Shown: one piece after another, positions 36,504-45,800 of the stretch | Numbering within the stretch: the stretch's first letter is position 1 | Layout: every line of letters begins with the position of its first letter | Source: Paractinoplanes toevensis | Lineage (GTDB): Bacteria > Actinomycetota > Actinomycetes > Mycobacteriales > Micromonosporaceae | Direction of reading: 5' to 3' | NCBI RefSeq assembly: GCF_018332695.1 | Contig: NZ_BOQN01000026.1 | Location: forward strand, 1 to 52,099 | DNA length: 52,099 nucleotides | Program-made: the position numbers and the translations under genes | The notes under the pieces: model-generated | Database searches by the model: none | Seen by the model: the letters and a program-made list of their open reading frames with translations, nothing else | What the model was told of the DNA's origin: nothing

Positions 36504-37358
36504 CTACCGCGCGGCCTGCCCCTGAGGCCGGAGCGGAATCGGGTTGTTGTCGGGCAGCAACGGCAGGATCCGGGCCGCGATCGGCTCGAGCAGCGTCGCG
36601 CACCGCTCGGTGGCGGCGGCGCCGAGTTCCCGCCACGGGCGTCCGGCCAGGCGGTCCGTGACGGCTTCCACCTCGGCGTACGCCTCCTCGCCGACGATCG
36701 TGGTCGAACCGTCCGCGGCGAGCCAGCCCCGCTCCCGCAGCCGACCAGCGGCCGCCTCCCACTCCTCATCGGTCCAGCCCCGTGCCGGCTGCATGCTCTC
36801 CCGCACCCCGTCCCGGCCGCACCGCCAGACCAGCGACTCGCAGCCGTCGACCCCGGCGGTGAGCAGCGCGGCCACGTGCCCGTCACCCCGATGCTCACGC
36901 AGAATCGTCGCGGCGTGCCAGAGCCGGTCGAGGGCTTCGTCGGGCCAGGGCAGGTCGGCGTTGGCCGCCCCGAGCACCCGCCCCGGCCGGTCGACCGCCC
37001 GCGCGGCGCCTTCCAGCAGATCGGCGACCTCATCCACGGGCACGCCGTCGAGCAGCGGTTCCAGCGCGGCGCGGGCGCCGTCCCGCCGGGCGTCGAGCGC
37101 GGCCTGCGGCGTGATCCGGGTCCAGATGTCCGGCAGCGCCCGGGTGACCATGCCCGGCGCGAACCCGAAGAACGCGGCAATGACCGGTCCGGCCCCGACC
37201 GCCCCGAGCGGCGCCGCCCGCCCGGCAAAATAACGCCGCCAATACCCCCGAAGCCCGGCCGCCTCAAAAGCGGCCCCACCCTCGGGCGCGAAGTAGGTGA
37301 CCGCATGCACGGGCTCGAACAACGACCACAGCCGCCGCTCAACGCTGGCTTCACTCAT
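36504..37358 (-). CDS. SCO6745-family protein
   Basis: 284 residues from the ATG at 37358; a longer frame starts four codons earlier. The sequence RRLWSLFEPVHAVTYFAP, then GYWRRYFAGRAAPLGAVGA and FGFAPGMVTRALPD, is characteristic of the actinobacterial SCO6745 family. The C-terminal half has a winged-helix-like look (WTDEEWEAAAGRLRERGWLA and TTIVGEEAYAEVEAVTDRL), hence occasional annotation as HTH proteins. No biochemical role is established. There is no signal peptide, so it is cytoplasmic. It stands alone between the esterase promoter region and the nickel/cobalt genes. Confidence 0.75.
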   Translation of the reverse strand: MSEASVERRLWSLFEPVHAVTYFAPEGGAAFEAAGLRGYWRRYFAGRAAPLGAVGAGPVIAAFFGFAPGMVTRALPDIWTRITPQAALDARRDGARAALEPLLDGVPVDEVADLLEGAARAVDRPGRVLGAANADLPWPDEALDRLWHAATILREHRGDGHVAALLTAGVDGCESLVWRCGRDGVRESMQPARGWTDEEWEAAAGRLRERGWLAADGSTTIVGEEAYAEVEAVTDRLAGRPWRELGAAATERCATLLEPIAARILPLLPDNNPIPLRPQGQAAR

Positions 37359-37469
37359 GCCCGGCAGCAAAACGCCCCCACCACCCCGAGGTCAACCCCA
37401 CAGGCTGCGGCCCGTTAGGTGGGAGCGCTTGCCGCAGAGGCTCGGGAAGGCACGAGAGCAGGCGAACGG

Positions 37470-38975
37470 TCAGGACACGGCGCGGAGGCCCATGCCCAAG
37501 CCGACCAGGACGACCAGGGTTGCGGTGGCGGTGGGTGCGCCGGCCGCGAGGCGGCTCAGCAGGCGGGTGGTACGGCCCGCGCGGGCGGCGAAGCCGCCCA
37601 GCCTGCGCCGGGCGACGACCAGGAGGAGACCGACGGCGGTGAGGGTGCCGGCCATCCCTATTCCGTACGCGAGGACGAGCAGCACGCCGAGCATCGTGCG
37701 CCCCAACCCGATCGCGCCCAGCAGCACCACGAGCGCCGAAGGGCTCGGCACCAGCCCACCCGCCAGCCCGATCCCGGCCAGCCCGAGCCGCCCATGCCCA
37801 TGCTCACCGGGAGAGTGGAAATGGCCACCGCCATGCTGGTCGTGCCCGTGCGAATGACCATCGTGGCGATGCCGGCCCCGAAGACGGTGCGAATGCCCGT
37901 GCCCACGATGGCCGGAAAGTTCGTGCTCGTGGTGGCTGGGCTGGCGGCGCCGATTGCGTAGGGCCGTGACCAGCATTCCGATGCCTACTGTCGTCACCAG
38001 CAGGCCGCTGGCGGCGGCCAGCCAGGACAGTAGTTGCTCGCCGGCCAGGGCCGTTGATGTTGTCAGCAGCAGGCCTACCGCCAGGACGCCGCCGGTGTGG
38101 GCGAGGGTCACCGTGCCGCCGACGGCCAGGGCGTCCCTTACCCGGCCCTTTCGGCCCGCGAAATACGCGGCCATCACCGTCTTGCCGTGGCCGGGCAGGG
38201 CGGCGTGGCCGGCGCCCAGCAGCAGGGCCAGCAGGAACGCCAGGGCGACCACCACCGGGGTCAGTCGGCCGCCGACGGCCGACTCGATGCGGGACTGGGC
38301 GGCGGCCAGCCAATCGGGGGCGGCACCGCTCAGGCCGGGCTTGGCGGTCGCGGCGGTGCCGGATTCACCGGTCCGAATAACGGCTGACCGCACGTCGGGG
38401 GCCGACGAGAGCAGGTCCCGGGGGTAATCGGTGAGTTCGTGGCTGACGCTGGTGGCCGGTAACGCCGAGTTCAGGCGTACGCCGTCGGCGGTCGCGGTCA
38501 GCTCGCGCCAACCCACCCGGCCGGCGCGGTAGTCGTTGGTCACCCGGAGGGTGGCCCGGCTCGTCAGCGCGGCCGGCGCGGACAGCCGGCAGGAGAGGCG
38601 GCTGGTGGCCAGACCGCCCGCACCGGGCCTGATCTGGTAGGTGGGCGCGGTGACCGTCCAGTTCAGACGGTTGTCGTCGACCGTGACGGACAGGCCGGTC
38701 GCGTACCGGCCGCACTCCGACACCGCGTAGGCCGCGGTCTCGGCGGGGGACAACTGGCCGTTGCCGTCGATGTCGATCTGGGGCCTGTCCTGCAGGGTCG
38801 GGATCTCGGCGATGTCGGCCAGGGCCAGCACGTCGACCCGGGACGGGCTGAGGGTGAGGCCGGCGTACTGGTTGATCGAGAAGTTGCCGAGCGGGTGGGC
38901 CTGGGCCGGCGTGGCCAGGAACGCTACGGCGGCGGCGGTGACGGCCAGCACGGTCAGCAGGCGGCGGATTCTCAT
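37470..38975 (-). CDS. NicO/RcnA-like nickel-cobalt transporter with His-rich loop and outside EF-hand
   Basis: 501 residues. A signal sequence ends near PAQAHPLG. Residues about 27-240 are an outside domain with a canonical EF-hand loop (DIDGNGQLSPAE, 68-79). From about 255 there are six or so membrane segments with the NicO motif GAGHAALPGHGKTVMAAYF, and a 48-residue loop (about 348-395) extremely rich in His (HGHSH, HRHDGHSHGHD). NicO proteins move Ni(II)/Co(II); RcnA-type members export it, others take it up. The direction here is not decided by sequence. The ATG overlaps the stop of the upstream TPR gene (ATGA), forming an operon with the TPR and DUF4331 genes and lying near cbiMNQO. Confidence 0.85.
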   Translation of the reverse strand: MRIRRLLTVLAVTAAAVAFLATPAQAHPLGNFSINQYAGLTLSPSRVDVLALADIAEIPTLQDRPQIDIDGNGQLSPAETAAYAVSECGRYATGLSVTVDDNRLNWTVTAPTYQIRPGAGGLATSRLSCRLSAPAALTSRATLRVTNDYRAGRVGWRELTATADGVRLNSALPATSVSHELTDYPRDLLSSAPDVRSAVIRTGESGTAATAKPGLSGAAPDWLAAAQSRIESAVGGRLTPVVVALAFLLALLLGAGHAALPGHGKTVMAAYFAGRKGRVRDALAVGGTVTLAHTGGVLAVGLLLTTSTALAGEQLLSWLAAASGLLVTTVGIGMLVTALRNRRRQPSHHEHELSGHRGHGHSHRLRGRHRHDGHSHGHDQHGGGHFHSPGEHGHGRLGLAGIGLAGGLVPSPSALVVLLGAIGLGRTMLGVLLVLAYGIGMAGTLTAVGLLLVVARRRLGGFAARAGRTTRLLSRLAAGAPTATATLVVLVGLGMGLRAVS

Positions 38976-40222
38976 CGGAGGGCTCCGAGGGCGCGGCGGG
39001 CGTTGGGGGCGTCGGTGGGTGAGAAGTACGGGTTGGTGGCCAGAGCGCGGCTCAGCTCGGTGCGGGCTTCGGCGACGTGGCCGAGGGACAGATGGATGAC
39101 GCCCAGGTGGTAGGCGTAGGAAGCGGGCTGGGTGCCGGCCAGACGCGCGTAACGGAGGGCTTCGGTGTCCTGGCCGGCCGCGTGCAACGACCAGGCCAGC
39201 GTGTCGGCCACGTCCGGATGGTGCCGGCGGGACCACTCGGCCCGGGCGGCGGCCACCGCGTCGGCGGGGCGGCCGGTGGCCAGGGCCAGGGCAGCGGTGG
39301 TGAGGCCGTCCTGGCCGCCGTTGGCGGTGAACAGTTGCTGGGCGGCGGCGGCCAGAAAGAGCTGGTCGGTGGCGGGGCGGCCGGCGATGTTGAGCAGCTC
39401 GGCGTACTCGATCAGGTAGGCCGGGCCGGGCAGGCGGGCGGTCAGGTCGGCGTAGTCGGCCAGGGCGCCGGGCAGGTCGCCCTGCGCCGCGCGGAGCCGG
39501 GCCCGGCCGCGCTGGGCGGCGGTGGCGGAGGGATCGGCGGCCAGCGCCGCGGCGTACTCGTCGGCGGCGGACCGCAGGTCTCCCCGGCCGAAGGCCAGGT
39601 CGCCCAACTGGGTGTGGCAGAACGCAGCGTCGTGCGGGTCCACCGCGTCGGACAGGGCCCGCCGCATCAACGATTCCGCCGGCCCGATCTGGCCGCGTAA
39701 CTCCAGGTCGTAGGAGGCGCGGGCGTACGCGGCCAGGCCGGGGCGGGTGTCCAGCATGTGCTGCACGGCCTCGGTGGCGCCCGGCCGGTCGCCGAGTTGG
39801 GTGAGGGCGTCGGCCAGTACGCCGTACGCGTCGCCGTCGTTGGGTTGGATCTTGAGTGCGGATTTTGCCTGGTCGCGGGCGGTGCTGAAGTCGTGGCGGG
39901 CGTTGGCCAGCGCGCCGAGCACGATCAGCGCGTCGCCGTTGGGGCGCAGTGCCCGGGACTTGCGGGCGGCCTGTTCGGCCTGAGGGTAGAGCGCCGGGTC
40001 GGCGGTGACCCGGGCCTGCTCGAGGTAGGCGCCGCCGAGCGCGGCCCAGCCGGCCCAGTCGCCGGGCACGTCGCGCAGGTGCTGCTGGGCGCGGGCGATC
40101 CGGTTGTCCCGGGGAGCAGAGGGCTGAGCGGCGGAGACGGGAGTGTTCCGGGGCCGGGTCACGATGCCGGCCACGAGCAGCAGGGCGGCCACTAGGCCGA
40201 GGCAGAACAGGATGCGGCGCAC
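38972..40222 (-). CDS. Membrane-anchored TPR protein
   Basis: 416 residues from the GTG at 40222, with GGAGGAA six bases upstream. A single N-terminal membrane segment (ILFCLGLVAALLLVAGIV) is followed by about ten TPR helix pairs, for example WAGWAALGGAYLEQARV, HTQLGDLAFGRGDLRSAADE and YHLGVIHLSLGHVAEARTEL. TPR arrays hold protein complexes; here the array would be outside the membrane if the segment is an uncleaved signal anchor. The gene sits between DUF4331 (58 bases upstream) and NicO (4-base overlap), so it probably serves as scaffold for those two proteins. Confidence 0.8.
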   Translation of the reverse strand: MRRILFCLGLVAALLLVAGIVTRPRNTPVSAAQPSAPRDNRIARAQQHLRDVPGDWAGWAALGGAYLEQARVTADPALYPQAEQAARKSRALRPNGDALIVLGALANARHDFSTARDQAKSALKIQPNDGDAYGVLADALTQLGDRPGATEAVQHMLDTRPGLAAYARASYDLELRGQIGPAESLMRRALSDAVDPHDAAFCHTQLGDLAFGRGDLRSAADEYAAALAADPSATAAQRGRARLRAAQGDLPGALADYADLTARLPGPAYLIEYAELLNIAGRPATDQLFLAAAAQQLFTANGGQDGLTTAALALATGRPADAVAAARAEWSRRHHPDVADTLAWSLHAAGQDTEALRYARLAGTQPASYAYHLGVIHLSLGHVAEARTELSRALATNPYFSPTDAPNARRALGALR

Positions 40223-40280
40223 GGTGTTCCTCCACAGGAGAGACCCCGGGTGGACGCGGGGGGCGCCCACCCGGGGTGGT

Positions 40281-41942
40281 TCACATCGGGAGCGTCTGAT
40301 CCGGGTCGGCGACGACCCGCGGGCGCCGGCGGCGCCGCATGAAGGCGAACAGGCCGAGGGCGAGGATCAGGGCACCGAAGCCGGTCGCGCCGGTCGCATA
40401 GGCGACGGGCTTGGTCATCCAGGAGTCGGTCGACTCGGCGGCGGCGAGGTTCGCGGCCGGGGCGGCGATCCCACCGGACTGCGAGGCGTCGGGCAGGCCG
40501 GCGCCGACGGGGGGAGCCGAGGCGGCGGGGGATGACGAGGTGTTCACCGCGACCGCGTTGGGCAGGGCCAGGTAGGGGAATCGGTCGCCGAAGCCGGTGT
40601 TGTTGGCGTCCACGCCGTCGCCGGTGGCGAGCGCGTCCACCAGCTTGCCGGTCTGCGCGGCACCGACCAGGGCCTGCAACTCGATGTCCACCACGTCGTC
40701 GGTGAGCCGCCGCCCGTTCGGGAAGCCCTGCAGGTCACCGCCGAGCACCCCGAGCCGGTTCGGCTGCCCGGCCACCGGGACGGACAGGTTCAGTCGCAGC
40801 TGTTCCGAGGGCTGGAACTTCCCGGCCCGTACGTCCGCGTTGTTGAGCTGCGAATTCAGGTCGGCCTTGATCGGGCCGCCGGCCTTGGTGGTGATGCCGG
40901 TCAGGAAGATCTCGACGAGGTCGTTGCGGGGCGTCGCGGGCGCCGGGATCTGGTAGATCTGCTGGAGCAGTTGCGGCACCTCGGGGTTGGTCACCCGCTT
41001 GACCAGGGCGGGGATCTTCGCGTCCCGCTCGGGCGGGGTGGCGTTGAAGGTGTCCTTCAGGCCGGCCGGCACGACCACCTCGTTGACCAGCGGGTTCCCG
41101 AGGCGGGAGACCTGCACCTTGCCGCCGCCGGAGGAGGACCCGTCGGCCGCCCGGATCCGATCCCGTTCCGTGGTCGTCCAGATGCCGACCACCGGGTTGC
41201 GGGCGGCGTCGCCGCGCAGCGCGACGTCGGAGAACGGCACCTGCAGGGCGATGGTGTTGACGTTGTAGCCGGCCAGCGTGTCGGTGCCGGTCTCGCTCAG
41301 GTCACCGCCGTAGAGCAGGTCGAAGACCTGCAGGTCGAGGAAGAACGGGTCGTCGGCCTGACCGGCGAAGGTCTTCCAACCCCCGGGCAGGGTACGGGTG
41401 GCCTGGTCGCGCAGCGTGCCGTAGTCGGGCATCGACGCCCGCCCGACCTGCGACGGCGCGACCGGCACGCCCTGGGCGCGGGTCTTGAACGGTTCGCCGT
41501 TGAACGACGACTCGAGCGTGTACGTCTGCCGGAACAGCAGGTTCTCGTCGTCGAGCGAGGTGACCGGGCCGTTGTTGTAGAGGAACGTGCTGTTCCCGCG
41601 CTTGTCGATGTTCTGGAATTTCCAGCGGAACACGGCGTCGGGCCTGGCGTCGCCGTCGTTGTCGACCTTGATGAGGTAGGTGGCGTCGGTGGCGAACGGG
41701 AAGAAGTTGGGGCCGCCGTTGGGCTCCTCGAACGGCTGCCAGTTGGCGATGAAGGTCAGGTAGCCGGGGCGTTCGGGGCTGACGAACGCGTACAGGTCGG
41801 TGTTGTCGACGGCCGGGTCGGCGGCGATGAGCGGCGCCTCCCGGTGGCTCGATGCGGTGGCCGAGCCGGGGCCGAGACCGTACACCGAGCCGGCGAGCAG
41901 GGCGGCCACGCCGAGCGTGGCAGCCAGCCGCTTGAGCGTCAT
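40281..41942 (-). CDS. Secreted or surface-anchored DUF4331 protein
   Basis: 553 residues from the ATG at 41942, with GGAAGGA upstream. A signal peptide ends at ATASS, followed at once by the DUF4331 opening SSHREAPLIAADPAVDNTDL. The domain runs to about residue 470. A Pro/Ala/Ser linker, one membrane segment (TGFGALILALGLFAFM) and a basic tail RRRRRPR anchor the C-terminus, leaving the domain outside. The function of DUF4331 is unknown; family members occur in cell-surface and metal-related settings. It is the first gene of an operon with the TPR protein and the NicO transporter, suggesting a surface role in nickel or cobalt handling. Confidence 0.85.
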   Translation of the reverse strand: MTLKRLAATLGVAALLAGSVYGLGPGSATASSHREAPLIAADPAVDNTDLYAFVSPERPGYLTFIANWQPFEEPNGGPNFFPFATDATYLIKVDNDGDARPDAVFRWKFQNIDKRGNSTFLYNNGPVTSLDDENLLFRQTYTLESSFNGEPFKTRAQGVPVAPSQVGRASMPDYGTLRDQATRTLPGGWKTFAGQADDPFFLDLQVFDLLYGGDLSETGTDTLAGYNVNTIALQVPFSDVALRGDAARNPVVGIWTTTERDRIRAADGSSSGGGKVQVSRLGNPLVNEVVVPAGLKDTFNATPPERDAKIPALVKRVTNPEVPQLLQQIYQIPAPATPRNDLVEIFLTGITTKAGGPIKADLNSQLNNADVRAGKFQPSEQLRLNLSVPVAGQPNRLGVLGGDLQGFPNGRRLTDDVVDIELQALVGAAQTGKLVDALATGDGVDANNTGFGDRFPYLALPNAVAVNTSSSPAASAPPVGAGLPDASQSGGIAAPAANLAAAESTDSWMTKPVAYATGATGFGALILALGLFAFMRRRRRPRVVADPDQTLPM

Positions 41943-42055
41943 GGTGGTGTCCTTCCGTGCCGGGACGTTGCTCTCGGCACGGAATTCGCCCCTGGAGGGG
42001 CGGCGGCTTGGCGGTTGTGAGATAGCCGTCGGCGACCAATCCGGGTCGCCCCGGG

Positions 42056-42798
<743 letters not shown>

Positions 42799-42802
<4 letters not shown>

Positions 42803-43548
42803 GACAGAACGGTAACCAGCGCGATGCCGGCCGATGCGACCGGCAGCAGCGCCGAGGCCACCCACTGTGCGACCGGGGCCCGGCCCTGTTCGGAGGCGGG
42901 CAGCCGCCCGGTGTAGCCGCGCGACACCATGGCCAGGTAGACCCGCTCGCCCCGCTCGTAGGCGCGCAGGAACAGCGAGCCGATGCCGACCGCGAACGCC
43001 TTGACCTGCCAGAGGAAGCGGGGGTCGTAGCCGCGGGACAGCCGGGCGATCCGCATCCGGCGGGCGTCGTCGGCGAGCACGTCCAGGTAGCGCAGCATGA
43101 ACGTGGCGATCTGGGTGAACACCGACGGGCAGCGCAGCCGGTCGAGGCCGAGGATCAGGTCACGGCTGGTGGTGGACGCGGCCAGCAGCAGCGACGCCAG
43201 CACCCCGAGGGTGCCCTTGGCGAAGATGTTCCACGCGCCGTAGAGCCCGTCGACCGAGAGCGAAAGGCCCAGCCAGTCGACTCGCTCGCCGTGCCCGGCG
43301 AACGGCAACCACACCGCCAACAGTACGAACGGCAGCTCGATCGTGGAGCGTTTGAGCAGCCAGGGAGCCGGGATCCGAGCCAGCACCGCCACCACCGCGA
43401 GCAGCCCGGCGTAACCGGCGAATGCCACGAACTCGGTCCGCGGCGTGGCCACCACGACGATCGTGAACAGCACGGTCGCCGCGATCTTCACCTCCGGTGC
43501 GAGCCGGTGCACCGGGCTCGGCCGGTCCAGGTGCAGGGTGTTGTTCAT
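42799..43548 (-). CDS. cbiQ: CbiQ: transmembrane coupling protein of the cobalt/nickel ECF transporter
   Basis: 249 residues with about five membrane segments. The two cytoplasmic Ala-Arg-Gly-type coupling signatures of T components appear as RIARLSRGYDP and VYLAMVSRGYTG, which dock on the ATPase. The N-terminus HRLAPEVKIAATVLF is typical of CbiQ. It links CbiO to CbiM. Both ends overlap neighbours by ATGA, so the four genes are translationally coupled. It acts in the cell membrane. Confidence 0.92.
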
Positions 43549-43880
43549 ACGTGGGTGCGGCGCCGGGCGACCCAGAACAGGCCACCGCCGATCGCGAAGG
43601 TGATCAGCACTCCGGCCACCCCGGCCAGACCGGTCGAGACGTACGGGTTGTCGATGCCCTTGATCCCGTAGTCGGCGAGCGGCGAACCGCCCAGCTGGTG
43701 GTCTTTCTCCTGCTGGGCCATGCAGGTGCCGCCGGTGATCTCGTCGTCGGCGTTGAAGGTGCAGCCCTGGCGGGCGGCCGCGTCGAGGCCATCGGGGCTG
43801 GACGAGGCGAAGTTGCTGACCACGCCGGCGAGCACCAGCGCGACGAACAGTCCGGCGAACCAGAACCACTTCTTCTTCAT
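43545..43880 (-). CDS. PDGLE-domain protein (CbiN-like small subunit)
   Basis: 111 residues with two membrane segments (FAGLFVALVLAGVVSNF and GVAGVLITFAIGGGLFWVA). Just after the first comes SSPDGLD, the PDGLE motif. In Co/Ni ECF transporters this small protein replaces or supplements CbiN/NikN and is needed with the CbiM-type protein for metal uptake. Its loop has two cysteines (QGCTFNAD, GTCMAQ). Stop and start overlap neighbours by ATGA. The role is well supported by context. Confidence 0.88.
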   Translation of the reverse strand: MKKKWFWFAGLFVALVLAGVVSNFASSSPDGLDAAARQGCTFNADDEITGGTCMAQQEKDHQLGGSPLADYGIKGIDNPYVSTGLAGVAGVLITFAIGGGLFWVARRRTHV

Positions 43881-44557
43881 GCCGCCACCTCCACCGGCGC
43901 CGGCGTGCGGAACCGGCGCAGCGCGTAGACCAGGTCGGGCCGGACACGAGCGACCGTGGCGACGGTGGTGGCCGCGATCAGGCCCTCACCGATGCCGATC
44001 AGAACGTGCACACCGGCCATCGTGCCGGCGATCGTGGACAGCGACAGCGAGGTGGTGCCACCGAGCGCGTATTCCAGGACGAAGCCCTGCGAGGCGACCA
44101 CGACGCTGACGACCGATGCGATGAGAGCGGTCGCGCCGAGGTTCTTGAAGACCTTGAGCAGGCCCACCACCAGCAGGTAGCCGGCCGCGGTGCCGAGCAG
44201 CGCCATGTTCGTGATGTTCAGCCCGAGCGCGGTCAGGCCGCCGTCGGCGAACAGCAGGCACTGGACGATCAGCACGGTCGACACGCAGAGCGCGCCGACC
44301 CACGGGCCGACCAGGATCACCGCGAGGGTGCCGCCGAGCAGGTGCCCGGAGACGCCCGGCAGGACCTGGAAGTTGAGCATCTGCACCGCGAAGATGAACG
44401 CCGCGACCAGCCCGGCCATCGGCGCGAGTCGCTCGTCGAGATCGGCCCGGCCGCGCCGCACGCAGTAGGCGAGCGCCGCCACCGCGAACACCGCGAAGAT
44501 CGCCGAGACCGGCCCGTTCACGATCCCGTTGGCGATGTGCATCGCCCGCACGTCCAT
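43877..44557 (-). CDS. cbiM: CbiM: substrate-binding component of the cobalt/nickel ECF transporter
   Basis: 226 residues. The conserved N-terminal metal-binding motif MHIANGIVNG begins at residue 6; CbiM/NikM normally uses the freed N-terminus and His2 as metal ligands, so five extra residues from the ATG at 44557 are odd. That start has GGGAGG five bases upstream; the ATG at 44542 would give the classical N-terminus but lacks one. Seven or so membrane segments follow, with VSGHLLGGTLAVILVGPW holding the next conserved His. Ni(II) versus Co(II) cannot be told from sequence. It is the first gene of the operon, and an inverted repeat 51 bases upstream is a likely metal-regulator site. Confidence 0.92.
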   Translation of the reverse strand: MDVRAMHIANGIVNGPVSAIFAVFAVAALAYCVRRGRADLDERLAPMAGLVAAFIFAVQMLNFQVLPGVSGHLLGGTLAVILVGPWVGALCVSTVLIVQCLLFADGGLTALGLNITNMALLGTAAGYLLVVGLLKVFKNLGATALIASVVSVVVASQGFVLEYALGGTTSLSLSTIAGTMAGVHVLIGIGEGLIAATTVATVARVRPDLVYALRRFRTPAPVEVAA

Positions 44558-44607
44558 TGCTGCCTCCCACCGGCCACCGGAGACGTCAGCATATTAGGTG
44601 TCCGTGG

Positions 44608-44630
44608 CTATTGCATAGAGGTGGCAATAG
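44608..44630. promoter_or_regulatory. Inverted repeat upstream of cbiM, candidate Ni/Co regulator site
   Basis: CTATTGC-N9-GCAATAG, perfect 7-bp arms, lies 51 bases before cbiM. TTGC/GCAA arms recall Nur-type (Ni-sensing Fur family) and NikR operators. The surrounding sequence is AT-richer, like a promoter. The binding protein is not in the window. Confidence 0.5.
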
Positions 44631-44688
44631 CGAGGCGAAGGCAAGGCTGAGTGCCGGCCGCTCTCGCGAGCGGCCGGCACTCACTGCG

Positions 44689-45234
44689 TCACTTGACGAC
44701 GAGCGTCTTCAGGATCTTGTCGGCGAACGTCTGCTTCTTCTGGTCCCACAGCGGCCACAGGTAGCCGATGTAGCAGGGGATGGCGTCGAGGAGGTGCACG
44801 ATGTCGCGACCGAAGGCCAGGCCGGCGCCGATCGGCTGACCGCTCTGCTCGCCCACCAGGCGCAGGCCCAGGGCCTTCTTGCCCCAGCTCTGCCCGGTCT
44901 TGCCGGCCTGGTACCAGCGGTTGTAGCCCTGGACCGCCAGGCCCAGCAGCCAGAAGATGAAGTAGAAGATGTTGAGCCCGTTGTCCCCGTTGCCGAGGAT
45001 GCCGGCCAGGATGTAGAACGGCGCGGCGCAGAGCGCGTCGATGATGAACGCGCCGACGCGCGGACCCCAGCCGGCGAGGTTGACCGCCGGGGCACCGTAA
45101 CCGGCCGGCGCGCCGTACTGCGGCTGACCGTACTGCGGCTGCTGGGGCTGACCGTACTGCGGCTGCTGTGGCGGCTGCTGGCCGTACTGGGGCGGCTGGT
45201 TGCCGTACGGGTCGTTGTTCGGTGGGTATGTCAT
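44689..45234 (-). CDS. RDD-family membrane protein with a Gln/Pro/Tyr-rich N-terminus
   Basis: 181 residues from the ATG at 45234 (AAGGA ten bases upstream). The first 50 residues are low complexity (QPQYGQP-type repeats). Then comes an RDD domain: GPRVGAFIIDALCAAPFYIL (with the Arg and Asp of the family name), a second segment, WGKKALGLRLV and a third segment near IPCYIGYLWPLW. RDD proteins are small multi-pass proteins, some linked to ion exchange, mostly of unknown role. It follows the DUF2752 gene by 14 bases and is probably the last gene of the two-component operon. Confidence 0.85.
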   Translation of the reverse strand: MTYPPNNDPYGNQPPQYGQQPPQQPQYGQPQQPQYGQPQYGAPAGYGAPAVNLAGWGPRVGAFIIDALCAAPFYILAGILGNGDNGLNIFYFIFWLLGLAVQGYNRWYQAGKTGQSWGKKALGLRLVGEQSGQPIGAGLAFGRDIVHLLDAIPCYIGYLWPLWDQKKQTFADKILKTLVVK

Positions 45235-45248
45235 GTCTCGCTGATCCT

Positions 45249-45800
45249 TTACGTGGCTTGGCCGAAGCCGAGCCGGTGCAGTTGGAAGAGCCAACTCGCG
45301 ACCGCGAGTAGCCCGCTGAGCCGTGCGACCCACCGCCGCCTGTGCGGCGACCACGGTCGTGGTGGCTCCAGAACGCCCGCGGCACGGAGCACCACGAGCG
45401 GAACCACGGCGACGACGAGCGCCGCCAGGCCAAAGATCAAAGGATTGGCTCCGAACGCCGCCCCGACCTCGCCCCGCACCAGCGCGATGGCCGCGGTGGT
45501 GAGACCGCATGCCGGGCACGGCACACCGGTCAGCGTGCGCAGCGGGCACGGCAGGGAGGCGCCGGTGTGGTCGGTGAAAACCGGCCAGACCGCAGCACCG
45601 ACCCCGACGAGCAGGCCGAATCCGCCGACTCGCTCCGGGACGGAGAAGGTTCGCAGGAAGACACCCCCGTGATCTCCAGTTTCGATGGCCCGGAGATAGT
45701 AATCGGCGAATTCCGCCCGGCGCGAGCCCCAAAAGCGCAGGTGACGGCCAACCGACAGGCCAATTTTCCGACTAATTAGACATTCGTCAATCAAGCTCAC
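45249..45800 (-). CDS. DUF2752 membrane protein
   Basis: 183 residues from the GTG at 45800, which overlaps the histidine kinase stop (GTGA). The DUF2752 signature CPLRTLTGVPCPACGLTTA is at about residues 85-103, with three cysteines, followed by membrane helices. The first 45 residues have unusually AT-rich third positions for this genome and look non-coding, but no other in-frame start with support exists further in, so the N-terminus is doubtful. The family is of unknown function. Co-transcription with kinase and regulator is likely from the overlap. Confidence 0.75.
   Translation of the reverse strand: MSLIDECLISRKIGLSVGRHLRFWGSRRAEFADYYLRAIETGDHGGVFLRTFSVPERVGGFGLLVGVGAAVWPVFTDHTGASLPCPLRTLTGVPCPACGLTTAAIALVRGEVGAAFGANPLIFGLAALVVAVVPLVVLRAAGVLEPPRPWSPHRRRWVARLSGLLAVASWLFQLHRLGFGQAT

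Noticed and set aside
37420..37433. TGGGAGCGCTTGCC, a partial CebR-like site
   Set aside because: Only about 11 of 14 positions match, symmetry is broken and it lies beyond the 3' end of the NicO gene, upstream of no sugar gene.
44558..44688. Possible cobalamin riboswitch before cbiM
   Set aside because: The gap is too short and lacks a B12-box-like sequence; only a short inverted repeat is present.
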